Assembly: GCA_040954595.2 (NCBI GenBank) | Contig: CM082595.2 | Coordinates: 2,108,001 to 2,172,000 of the forward strand | Reading direction: 5' to 3' | DNA: 64,000 bases | Source of the DNA: Balanoglossus misakiensis | Taxonomy: Eukaryota > Hemichordata | Shown here: in pieces, positions 26,605 to 37,852 of the stretch | Layout of the letters: every line of letters begins with the position of its first letter | Numbering within the stretch: the first letter of the stretch is position 1 | Translations under genes and position numbers: made by a program | The notes under the pieces: generated by a model | What the model was told of the DNA's origin: nothing | The model's input: the letters and a program-made list of their open reading frames with translations, nothing else | Database searches by the model: none

Positions 26605-29600
26605 ATGAACGGCAGAAAGGGTGAGTACAAATGTCCTTCCACTTTAAAAGTAATCCGAACTGCAACGCGCGTACGCGTTTAATTAGTACAACTTCGCTAC
26701 ATATATCTGATCATCATCACATAGGATTTGTATTCACCGGCGCGGTGCGCGTGCTGCGCACCTGAGATGCAGATATTGATATCTTTCAGTGTCATTAATT
26801 GGAAATTGTTTGTTGAAATGAATGTTCACCATTCTGCACTTTTTGTGAGTATTTCGAAAATGTAGTCGCGAAATTTCCAAGTCACAGGAGACACTCCCCC
26901 CATTCATATGTAGCATTTCTAATTTAAATAATTTGTTGATTGCTTTTGGTATTGCTAAACGTGCCCGAGACTTGTTCAAACAGGAAACAATAAAAAATCC
27001 TTTTGTTATGGGATTTTTTAAATTGATAGGAAATTCAGTGGCCTTCCAGAAATTTCGCTGGAAGTTTCCATCTGTGAGAGCTATGGAATGCGCAAGCGCA
27101 GTTGTACTGTGACCTTAAGTAACCCTGAGCGAGTTCTAGAGCACTCCTTGAGCAGCGCAGCCAACGGCGGGGTTGGGGCAAGGGACTAGTCTATTGCAAG
27201 ATAACTTTTTTTCACTAATATATTCATATTCTGGGGCCATATACAAGGGTGCTCTCTCTGTGCTGTATTTAATGATGGCTTGCACAAATTAAAAGTGGTT
27301 TTCAACCAATCACAACACTGTATTTGTGGCACTGTTGTACATACATTTATACATAATTTGTATTATACTGTACATCATGACAAACAATGCGTCTTTACTT
27401 TTTATCACATTTCCAAACATGTATTGGTTAGCAGGGTTTACCTGCACATTAAAGTTCTGATGAACCCCCCTCCTAAACATTTGAGAGACTGTTCCTCGTA
27501 TCTTTTGACCCATTTCTTGATACGAATCTTACGGACATTCAAACCTTTGAACCCATTTGTCACAGACTGACGTGATGTTTTCAGAGCTCTGTTTTTGAAA
27601 GCTGATCAACATTCGCAGTGTAACAAGCGTTGGTCTGGTTTATTTTCCAGTCATGGCTAGAAGAATAGGCATTGCCATATTTGGCCTTGGAAGAATTGGC
27701 ACCATTCACTTCGAGAATCTCCTGGCAAACTATCGCACTTCGGTGAAGTGGTTGGTTGAGGAGGACCTTGGAAGAGCAAACACAATAGTGAAGAAATATT
27801 ATCTGGAAGACACAAGAGTTACTGACTGCAAAAATATATCATGTGTTCTGGAAGACAGTAGGTGAGTGTCATGGATTGGTACATGCATGCTGACTTTTGA
27901 TGCTTGTGATTGTAGACTCGCTTTATAGCAAAACTTGGACCTTTGCTAATAGAAAATGCTAGAGTCCATGCTATGAGAGCAATACCTATTGTGGGTGAAT
28001 ATTCCAGTCAGAATATGGATGTTTGCCAAGTAATGACAACATTTTTTCCATAGCCTACACAGATGTAGGGTGTTTATTACATAGTACGATGTACTTTAAC
28101 CTGTCACCCTACTTCCCTCTATATAGGTCAAAATTTACCATAGAAAACAATGGGTAATGAACAAACTAGGGTGGTGAAAGGGTTAACCAAAATCTTTGTC
28201 AGCAAGATGATGAGACCTTGAGAATATTGTCACAACAATTTAACTGTTGCACTACAGCTGTTCAAAGGTTTTCTTGCTTTAACCCGTTCACCCCCAGTTC
28301 CCTCTTTTATAAAGGTCCGACTTTACCATAGAAAACAAACGGTTTGGACTGAACCATTGTGGTGAATGGGTTAAGAAAAGCCACAAAACAGAAAGACTAG
28401 ACATCCTTATGATAGCATTATATATTTGTGAAATGATTAATTATGCGTCAACCATACCACAGCTGATGTATTAATCATATGCTCATCAGTGTTTTCTGCT
28501 TTACCGACAGCGTTGATGCCATTGTTGTCTGTACTCCCACCCATACACATGAAGACATTGTACGAGCAGCTCTCAGAGCAGGTAAGCCTTTTATAAGTTT
28601 ACAAAAAAAGAAAACCAAAGAGAGAAAATTATGAGAGACTTTTGAGTGTTTAAAGAAATTCCCACATCAACAAATATGGGCCTTTAAACATTGTTCTAGA
28701 ACACAATTAACTTTGTTCATAAATCTTTTTCTCCAATGATTCAGGAAAGCATGTGTTCTGTGAGAAACCGATCTGTGCCACAACAAAGGCAACCCATGCA
28801 TGTTATGACGATGCAGAAAAATACAAGAGAGCTTTGTATTGTGGATTCAACAGGTAAGTCATGGAACTCCTGAGTCCAAATTTGCAATTTAGGAAGATTT
28901 GGATTGTTGTCATTATTATTTCATGTTCTACATTTTCCATAATCTTCATCTTGCAGACGATTTGATCCAGCCGTGAGGAAAGTCTGTCATCGCGTCAAAG
29001 CTGGGGACATTGGAGAAATTCAACTCATAAAGATGACAGCCAGAGATTACCCACCACCAAGTATTGCATATCTAAAACATTCAGGTACAGAAGGTTTAAA
29101 CACTTTCACTGCGAACAGTACTACTCTGTGGTTTACTGGCAACATTTTCTGCTCAGGGATGATGCCAATGCCATATTTTGTAAGGGAGCCCTCTTTATGA
29201 AAAAGGTGTATTATGACCACCATTATCAGGCTGTTAAGCCTAATTATGTGTATCTTGTCTATTTCAAGGTGGTATATTTCATGACAGCGCTATACATGAT
29301 CTAGATGTTTTAAGTTGGATAGTGGGAGAGACTGCAACTTCTGTTTATGTCCAAGCTCATTGTTTCAACAAAGAAATTGCTGAATTGGGTGATGTGGACA
29401 CTGCAATAACTGTTCTCAAGTTTCCTTGTGGTGTCATTGCACAGATTGACAGCAGTCGAAATGCGGTGTATGGATACGATCAGAGACTTGAGGTGAGATC
29501 CATGTCCTGTTGAAATAGAATTTTCACCTGTCCAAGAAATGTACACTGTAGATGGTACAGTAGCGAACGAACCACCTTAATGTATATAGTCACCACAAAT

Positions 29601-30208
29601 GTACACAGTCCATAGAAAGACCATAGAAGGTGGTGGTGAAAGGGTCAATCCCCATTAGAGATGTCTTCAAAGAATACAGACGTTCTTCTAAAATCATTTC
29701 AGGTCTTTGGAAGTAATGGTATGCTACATACAAGGAACTCCAAGGCTGATGCAGAGATTGCCCATGGTCCAACGGGTTTGCAAGCCAACAAAGTATCTCA
29801 GTCATTTTCAGAAAGATATGATGCAAGTTACAAGTTGGAAATGGAGCATTTCTTGAACATAGTTGCAGGTATGTCTTCGTTCAGAGAAATGTTTTCATCC
29901 TGTCTGTGGCTGGGTGTACGTGTTTGGTTGTAACAGTTGCTAGCAAACAATGACTTGAATCGAAATGACTAGCAACCAGATACTACAGTCTCGTGAGATT
30001 TCGCAATGAGCAGAAATCATCTATTGACGTATTTCTTCTTGATGTTTCCTTTGCAGGTATTGAAACTGAATGTGAAGTCCAGCGACAGGATACGACCAGA
30101 GTGTCACTGTTGGCCGATGCATGTCAAATGTCGTGCAGACGAGGCAAGCCTATATTTATTGTCAATGGCCAATTGAGCGAGATTCCACCTATTATGAGTG
30201 AACCATAA
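26605..30208 (+). CDS. Gfo/Idh/MocA oxidoreductase, inositol 2-dehydrogenase-like, copy 1
   Basis: NAD(P)-dependent oxidoreductase of the family of bacterial myo-inositol 2-dehydrogenase (IolG); the substrate here is inferred only. Eight exons join to 358 aa: 26605-26620, 27651-27861, 28511-28581, 28745-28853, 28957-29084, 29269-29492, 29703-29868, 30057-30208. The N-terminal Rossmann fold has GLGRIG (17-22). The family EKP motif supplies Lys107, and IFHDSAIHDLD supplies Asp184 and His188, the usual catalytic trio. The tiny first exon encodes MNGRK and joins in phase to a second exon with its own ATG at 27653, so translation could begin at either. It is a tandem partner of the gene at 31327 with seven identical intron positions and phases. 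An AATAAA at 30683-30688 probably ends the transcript. Confidence 0.88.
26621..27650 (+). other. first intron of Gfo/Idh copy 1
   Basis: A 1.0-kb intron between the short ATG exon and the Rossmann-fold exon. Nothing else is recognised; the short open frames inside show no family similarity. Confidence 0.5.
28096..28186. mobile_element. short inverted-repeat element, 91 bp (family copy C)
   Basis: It begins TTAACCTGTCACCCTACTTC and ends GGTGGTGAAAGGGTTAA, with the family core TTTACCATAGAAAACAATGG. It resembles a MITE: no coding capacity, imperfect terminal inverted repeats, several copies in introns. It lies in intron 2 of Gfo/Idh copy 1. Confidence 0.65.
28279..28374. mobile_element. short inverted-repeat element, 96 bp (family copy B)
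   Basis: It begins TTAACCCGTTCACCCCCAG and ends GTGGTGAATGGGTTAA. The core TTTACCATAGAAAACAA is followed by GGTTTGGACTGAACCATTG. It is the second copy in the same intron, 93 bases from copy C, in the same orientation. Confidence 0.7.
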
Positions 30209-31326
30209 TAGATGCAACCTGGAGTCTGAATGGATCAAAGTAGGAATGAAACCCAAGTGCATAAACTCTTTTATCCACATGGTTTTTTTGGCATATCCCT
30301 GGAATGCCAGTTCTTCAGCATCTTGACACCACATTGTCAGTGTTCAAAACTTTTCCAGGAAAGGACTTTTGTTGTATCAGTTGAAAAGTGGAGTACATCG
30401 GATCAGCTTTGTGTATCATATTATAGACTTCACAGGGTAATGAAGTAATTTTACTTAGATGGAGCTAGGCTATAGCAAAGGGTAAAGACTATAGCCAAGC
30501 ACATTAATTAAATGCTATATATGTTTTTTTTTAATAATAAGTTTCTGGTATTTTTTTCTCCCATTTGAGCATGCAATGCTTTTTACTTTACTCTCCAGGT
30601 ACAGTAGAGTTACACTTTTCTCTGGATATTAAATGTTCTGTGGTGTGTGTTGTAAAAATTAAAACAGCTAGACATGGCAATCAATAAAGAGAAAAACTTT
30701 TTTGAGAAATGTGTCTATATTTTTCTTTCTGTTTAAAACAAATCACTCGGCATTTTGCAACACTCAAAGTTTACGTCATCGTCGCCATTTCGCATTTCTA
30801 ATCACGGAAAGGAAAGCGGTAGAAACTGGATCGACAATATGTGACCGTGAGTGACCTGACCTTGGGTGTTTTGAAATCAACACAGTCTTGTCAGGGACAA
30901 ACCACTGCGCTGTGTGGGAGGGCGGCCAAGCGATCATTGACAAACTAATCGTGGGCAGGCTTTTAAATCAATTTATGACAATATTTCGGCCAAGTACAAA
31001 ATACAGTTCCTCCTTATTGATGACGTTCTTGAAAGGGTTACATGTTTCTGGATATAGATGTGGTATTTTAAAGTAAAAATACATGTAATACCTTTCCTGA
31101 AATGTGGCATGCGCATGTGACGATCGAGTGTCACGTGTACAAACAAAGTCACGTGGTTATTCAAATTAGTTCTCCGTGCTGTTTATCTTAAACAAGTCCA
31201 ACCAAGTCCAACCGGTATAAGTCATCGTGCACCGCCACGCCGATCGATCGTGAGCTGCGTAGCCATTTCTGACCTGTAAGCGACAACGTAGAGGTTGGTC
31301 AGGGAGACAGAAAGTGCTTGGAAACC
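30209..31326. other. 3' UTR of Gfo/Idh copy 1 and promoter of copy 2
   Basis: The 3' UTR probably ends shortly after AATAAA at 30683-30688. The rest is spacer and 5' flank of the second copy. No additional gene is seen. Confidence 0.5.
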
Positions 31327-34300
31327 ATGGGTAAGTGTAATTTTCGTGTGTGTTATCCGAACACTGTCGATTTCACTTCAAAATTCGCGAGTCGCATTTC
31401 GATCGCGTTTGCGTCATATTATGTCACCAGGCGAATTCGAACAGGCGATCCAGCGATCCAATCAGTTTGATTTTATCTATTGAGCGAGCAAGCCAATGGT
31501 TCGGGCCTCGATCGTGATGCAATGTCAAAAACGCCGCCATCTTTTATTACAGAGCCGATTTCCCATATGAAGACTTTAAGATTTTTGTGAATAATTGATT
31601 AGGGTAGTTTCCGTTCGTTCCACACAGAATCTTTAGTGGAGTTGATTATACGACATAAGATATCATCATATTTGTATGGGGGTACATCTATCCATGGATT
31701 AAGTGTCTTTGCCTTGATTGGAAATGACCTTTACTCATGATAATAGCATTAGTTGTCAGGAAGGAACCATTTGTGGACAACGCCCCTTTTTGCACCAATC
31801 AGAGCTCAGAAATTTGCATACAATATCCGATGATGTCAGTTGCGCACTGCGGCTGTAGTACAGGGGTCAGAGTCCTTTTCTTTGATGAAATTCATTATAT
31901 AAACAATAAAACTACTTTGCCCTCTGATTAAATGTATTAAAAACAGAAAGAACATATACCCAGCTTGTGTTTGACATTTTCTGGGAAGCAGTTTTCAAAT
32001 GAAAATATGTAATATGTTTGTGTAGTTTCCGTTTGTGTAGGCCTTCAAATTGTGAAAGAGCCTTGGAAAGCTAGGATGTGAAATTGACTGACCTTCTACC
32101 GTTTTTTGCTGACCTTACCTTTCAATGTCAGACACTGCATGACTTGGTTAAGGTCAAAGTGACCTTGGAAAGAAGACTTGTTCATAGTATGTTATACATG
32201 GAGAGGCAAGATAAAAGAAATCCATGTTTAAAAGAAATCAGAACTTATTTTTTTTAGTTCGTTTTTCTCTCATAATAGACAAGAAAGTTGGCCTCGCTCT
32301 GTTTGGTCTGGGGAGAGCTGGAAGCATTCATTTTAAGAACATCATAGCCAACTACCGTGTATCCTTGAAATGGATAGTGGAGGAAGATCTAGAAAAGGCC
32401 AACCAAATGGTCAAACAGTATTTCCTAGATGAGACTCGAGTGGCTGGGAGTATAGACTTAGCCCTGGTCTTGGAAGACAATAGGTCAGTTACAAATCATT
32501 TGTATACATCATGAAGTATTTGACAAGTTCCATAATTTCTGCCTGGATACTGTGAAATACTTTATTTTCACTGGAATTTATTTTTGCTGACACGCACAGG
32601 GGTCAATGTCCTAGCAAATGCTGTTTATATCTATGGTTACGTAAGCCATATTGTAACAGCCCACATCGTCCATTTCAGACACTCGCATTTGTTGAAATAC
32701 ATCAGTTTAATAATAGGGTTAGACAACCTTTCAATGCATTTCACCTATGCTTTATTTATGGTATTCATATAATTATAATGAGGAAAAAAATGTTTTTATT
32801 AAAAAGCTTATAGTGAAATGTAACTTTAATATCTTCGGTATATATGCAGGTGTCATGTCACTGGACTTTTCTTTAGCTGTCTTCTCTGTCCAGGGGCAAT
32901 AGTTAGGGACTCGTTAAAAAGTTCTCACAAAAACATCAGAGTGGGGAGTTCATTTGATATTGCCAGTCAAAGGACTGGGACTGACGACGTGGGCCAAAAA
33001 CGTTATGCATGTTTTGTTTAAATTACAGCGTTGATGCCATTGTTGTTTGTACGCCCACACAGACACATGAGCAGGTTGTACGAGCAGCGCTCAAAGCAGG
33101 TATCAGAATTTTCGAGTTATGCTTATTGTGTCACCGAGTTTGTTTGTAGCACTTTATTTCAGAAACATTCAAATTTGTGATCTGATCTGTCTTTTAGATC
33201 TCGGTCAAAATCACACGCTCACATATGTTTCTTTTCTGTTTTTGAATGTCAATCAGGGAAATCCGTTTTCTGTGAGAAACCCATTGCTAAAACCTTAGAG
33301 AGTACCCAACTTTGCTATGACGATGCTGAAAAATATGACCAGACTTTGTTCTGTGCCTTTAACAGGTAAGTTTCATATTAATTGTGGAGCAGGGTGGAAT
33401 CACTCTTTTCGAATACCTGGCAACATATATTAGTATAATTGCTGTGTTTTACATGTTTTGTAAAATACACATTTGTGCTAGAGAACTGGTGACATTGACC
33501 ATGAATGTATCAGCTGTGTTCATTTGCTGTGTCTTTCTGACTTTTAGGAGATTTGACCCAGCCATAAGAAGCATCCATGAACGTGTCAAGTCTGGTGAGG
33601 TCGGTCAGATACAGCACATCAAGACCACCAGTAGAGATGCACCTCTACCTCCCCTGTCGTATTTAAAAATTTCAGGTAAAAAAAAAATCGAAATTTATAC
33701 CGTAACTGACATGGATGTGATCGAGTGTGCTACTTGGGGCTCTGATGGTCTTATTCATGTCAATAATACATTGCCAATATATTTCTAGGTGGCATATTTC
33801 ATGACTGTGCGGTTCATGATCTGGATACAATCTGCTGGATTCTTGGTGAGGCTCCCACAACAGTCTATGCCCAGGCCCACTGCTTCAATGAAGACATCGC
33901 AGCCATGGATGATGTGGACACTGTCTCAATTGTCCTCAAGTTCCCCAGTGGTGTCCTGGCCCACATTGAACTCAGTCGATGTGCGCAGTATGGATACGAT
34001 CAGAGAGTTGAGGTGAGAACATGAATCTATGTGTCACATAGGATTGAACATACTCATAGTACCAACATACCTGTGACACAGCTTAGCTTTATCAGTTCAT
34101 ACTCTGACATCTTCCAATATATATTTGCTATTGATATAAATTATGCAAACTACACTCACACTATGAAAAATATATTTTTATATTTGTTGCAGGTTTTTGG
34201 AAATAAAGGGATGATACAAATAAATAATAGCAAGCCGTGTGAAATATCAAGCCATGGGGCTAACGGAAAGGTCGATGATCTGATCCATCCATCTTTTGCG

Positions 34301-34796
34301 GAAAGATATGAACAGAGTTATAAGTTAGAAATGGAACACTTCTTGAACATCGTCACAGGTTTGTACTTGGATCTCATTGCGTAAACAGTCTGATGTGGTC
34401 TGTGATTACATGAGTTCTCAATTTTGATGAAAGACATAATGGAATCTGTCAATCAAATGAATCCTCAATTCTGATTGGCTGGAAAAGAGGGTGTGGTAGT
34501 TGATTGTCGTCTGTTGACAGGTCAGAATATTTTGCTCACATTGTGTAACGTTCTTCGTCCTTCTTCATGGACTTCGGGTTCTTGGCTACAAACAGTGAAG
34601 CTACTGTAACATACTTATAAATATTCTCTGTGTTTTTATTGCAGGAGTGGAGAGTAAATGTGAAATCAGTTGCCATGACACCATGCAGTCATCGATGTTA
34701 GCCGAAGCCTGTGAACAGTCATTCAGACGTGGGAAGCCGATTCGGATAATTAATGGTGGAATGGAATGTGCCATCAATGGTGTCAAACATCTGTAA
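31327..34796 (+). CDS. Gfo/Idh/MocA oxidoreductase, inositol 2-dehydrogenase-like, copy 2
   Basis: Eight exons join to 352 aa: 31327-31330 (ATG plus one base), 32279-32483, 33029-33099, 33257-33365, 33548-33675, 33789-34012, 34193-34358, 34645-34796 (TAA). Exons 3-8 have exactly the same lengths as in the upstream copy (71, 109, 128, 224, 166, 152), and all phases match. Motifs: GLGRAG in the Rossmann fold, EKP with Lys101, and IFHDCAVHDLD with Asp178 and His182. The active site is therefore intact. The protein sequence has clearly diverged from copy 1, so the duplication is not recent. The C-terminus GVKHL weakly resembles a peroxisomal tripeptide, but not convincingly. Substrate unknown; myo-inositol or a related polyol is inference from the family. 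Confidence 0.9.
31331..32278 (+). other. first intron of Gfo/Idh copy 2
   Basis: A 0.95-kb intron after a four-base coding exon. Nothing else is recognised in it. Confidence 0.5.
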
Positions 34797-36184
34797 ACGT
34801 GCAGAGGCAGACCATTTTCCTCAGTTTCTCATCATCAATCTGATGCCCTCTGTGGCCAGTATGCTAATTTACATTTCACTCATAGTAACTCAAATCATTT
34901 CACACTCAATACAAAAAAAAAATGTGTGAGAATTACCCTTTTAAATTTGTTTCCGTCCTTGTAAATCAGTGGACTTTTGTTTTCGTTTGTAAATCATATT
35001 TGTAATTTTTTTTCAAATTTAAGAGAAATATAGAATAATGCAATACTTTTAATTCATTATATACATTGTATATCACTGTAAACCTTAATGTAGCATTTTT
35101 GCACATCACAAGAAAATTGCATTGGACAACATATTTTGACCAGTAGGTGTGATACTTAGACATGGAATTTTCTGCACTGTGCAATATATTTACAGTAGAT
35201 AAACATGAGGCTTGCCTGCAGCACCTTGTAAGGATTGTATCATAGAACAGCTGTTATGCACCTGTTTGAAGAGTGAATTTTCACTACCTTAAATAGATTT
35301 TGCTACCTAGGTGAGTGATAAAAATCTCAGAATATCAAGATGGCGGAAGCTGAACAAGTTCCACATGCTGACCGCAAAGACCAGACTTTTAGACAGAAGT
35401 CATAAAATACAGGTACATGTAACCTATCAAATTCTTACTGTACAGTGAGTTGTCAACTTTTAACCCACAATACAATTATTGTTATGTGGTTTGGCCCCTA
35501 CCATAAAGTAAAAACCTTACAAGATTGCTGCAGGTCTATGCACACATAGGACAGGGTACGTAGTAGTGACGAAAGGCCAGGTCTTGTATCAAGTAAATAT
35601 GAATTGTCCAATGTCTTGTGATCACATGAAGATTTTCAAAGCTTCAGGAGCACTTTCGTCCACGAGAAGCATTTCACATGTTTGATGCTGTCATGGATGA
35701 AGACTGAAAATTGTGTTGTAACAGTTTGATGTCTCAGAGAACTGGTGAATAAATGGGTTTGGGTAAACAGCCTGAACTGGAGTCATTGAATATGTCCTGT
35801 GACCAGGTTGTAAATATATTATGCCTGAATACACAGTTTTATGGATCCGACATCCATGTAAATTTCTGTAGTCTGTCCTATCTAATAACACAGTGGTTCA
35901 CACAAAAATAACAAACACAAGGCATGATTAATGCAAGCAGTAGCAGTTTTAATGGGGTTTTATTCCAGGTTCAAGAATATTGTATTGAATACACTGAATA
36001 TGTTATCGTTCATATTTAATATGCAGAAAGCATTTACCCAGAACAAGCTTTCATCCCCATTCATAATTCACAGATCCATTCTCAGGACTTCAACAATGGG
36101 GTTAAACCAAAAAGTCAATGGTGAGGGGGGTCTGTTTTAATCAGTCACTGCAGATGGCTTCACTAATGAAATGTCTCATGTCCT
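34797..36184. other. convergent 3' regions of Gfo/Idh copy 2 (+) and SRPRB (-)
   Basis: A reverse-strand AATAAA (TTTATT at 35958-35963) plausibly ends the SRPRB transcript. The plus-strand end of copy 2 is unclear, with one AATAAA near 35746. No other gene is seen. Confidence 0.45.
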
Positions 36185-37527
36185 TCACGCAATCTTCTCC
36201 AACCATTTCTCGACTTCTTGGATTTCCGCATCCTCATCTTCCCCCTTGTTTCCCTTGGCACTGCATTCCACAAAATCCACTTGAATGGGACTCACATGAG
36301 CGAACTCAAAATCTTTGCCTTGTCTTCCCAGAAATTTGTTGCTGCTCACAGCTGAGCTGTCCGTTCCTCCTAATGCAGCCGAGCGTGTCACACGTAACGT
36401 GTTCCTGTGAAAACACAAGATAAACCATATCACGATTTAACCCTTTAACCACCATGGTTAAGTCCAAGCGGGAACTGGGGGTGAAAGGGTTAAAGTTTCT
36501 GTCCCTTGAACACGGAAGAAGTGTGGAATACTTACATTTCTTTTTCTAACTGTTTCTTGATGATATTGGCAGACTTGGCAGTCGTGACATCTGTCTTGTT
36601 ACAGGCAACAAGCAATGGTGTAGCATTATAAGCAACCACATTATCACTCAGTACATTGTACAGATGTTCAGCAACTTCTTTGATATCCTTTTGTAATGTC
36701 ACGCTATCCACAACAAAAATAATGCCCCTGAAAATACAAATAGAGTGTTAAGACATCTTGCAAAGATATGCCCTCTAGTCATTTCTACAGGCCATAATTT
36801 CCAAAACCAATATGCTTTACAAGTTTGAGACTCATCTAAACAGTTGACCCCTGACCTGGCTTGATCTTTGAACTGGTCAAAATTCTGGTTTCTCAGTCTC
36901 TCATGTCCTGGAAGGTCAAGGACTCTAAGCGTCCCTTTCTTGTCACTTTTGACGTCATAGCTCCCAGAATTCTCTTTGATTGAAGTTTGGGTCATCACAT
37001 ATTTACCAGTGGTTAGCTGCAACAGAATAGAATAAAATAAGATAAAATCTGAATTTAAGCCCTGGCCAATGAAAATATATAGACCAAAGGCTTTGTCCCT
37101 TTAATATAGTCAATACTAACTTACCCTACTGTAAAGCAGAGTCTTGCCAGCATCACACAAGCCAACCAGTAGAACACCACGACGAGTATTTGCTCGGCCA
37201 CTTATGAATTTCAAAAGTACTGAGAGACAAATGATTAATAGATAAGGAGATCAGTTCTGGAACTTTAATATGGATGGAGAAAGAACGAACCTGGCCAGCT
37301 GGTCGATCATGCATGTGAACCGAAACATGTGAGATGCCCACCGACAAACATATGTAACTGTGTTTCATCAATTCCAAAGCTTATATTAATAAAACATACT
37401 TACTAATTGTCAAAACAATAACAACTAGAGCTACCCCGACTCCTAGAATCACAGGATCTTGTCTTGCAATCTCCTCTTTTATCATATTCACGTACTGATC
37501 GAGTCCATCCTTACTCTTCGTCGCCAT
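36185..37527 (-). CDS. SRPRB: signal recognition particle receptor subunit beta
   Basis: ER-membrane GTPase that anchors the SRP receptor alpha subunit during co-translational targeting. Five exons join to 263 aa: 37404-37527, 37125-37219, 36856-37016, 36536-36727, 36185-36404. A single membrane segment is at residues ~25-46 (PVILGVGVALVVIVLTI and on). GTPase motifs follow: G1 GLCDAGKT (61-68), G3 DLPGHE, and G4 NKTD. The C-terminal part reads VDFVECSAKG, the SAK/G5 region. Human SRPRB is about 271 aa, so it is full length. The downstream end of the oxygenase gene on the same strand lies only 325 bases before its ATG. Confidence 0.96.
36437..36493. mobile_element. short inverted-repeat element, 57-bp internally deleted copy (family copy E)
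   Basis: Both ends are present, TTAACCCTTTAACCACCATG and GGGGGTGAAAGGGTTAA, but the TTTACC/AGAAAACAA core is missing. It lies in an SRPRB intron. Loss of the core with both ends kept is typical of MITE internal deletion. Confidence 0.65.
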
Positions 37528-37852
37528 ATTTGAAACCGGAAGTAGTTAAAGCGCCCCCGCGAGAGACGCGTTATAAAATCTCTTGTTTTTATGTTGCAAA
37601 ATGCGATCGGAGTTTTTCCACTTCAACTGAACAAGCCCTCTTCTATTTAAGTTTTTGAAGGGAAGAAACAAGACGACAGATCCCAACAACAATTCGTCTC
37701 TTTCTCTGTTTATTGCAATTTTTCGGAACCTGGGTGTCCTAGAGTAAACCCACTCAGGACCATGGGTTACACTATTGTCCTAAATAAGAAAAGAAGCTAA
37801 ATATTTCCAATGTTTTAAAACTGCCATGGAAAGTGAAACAGACACTTGGTAT

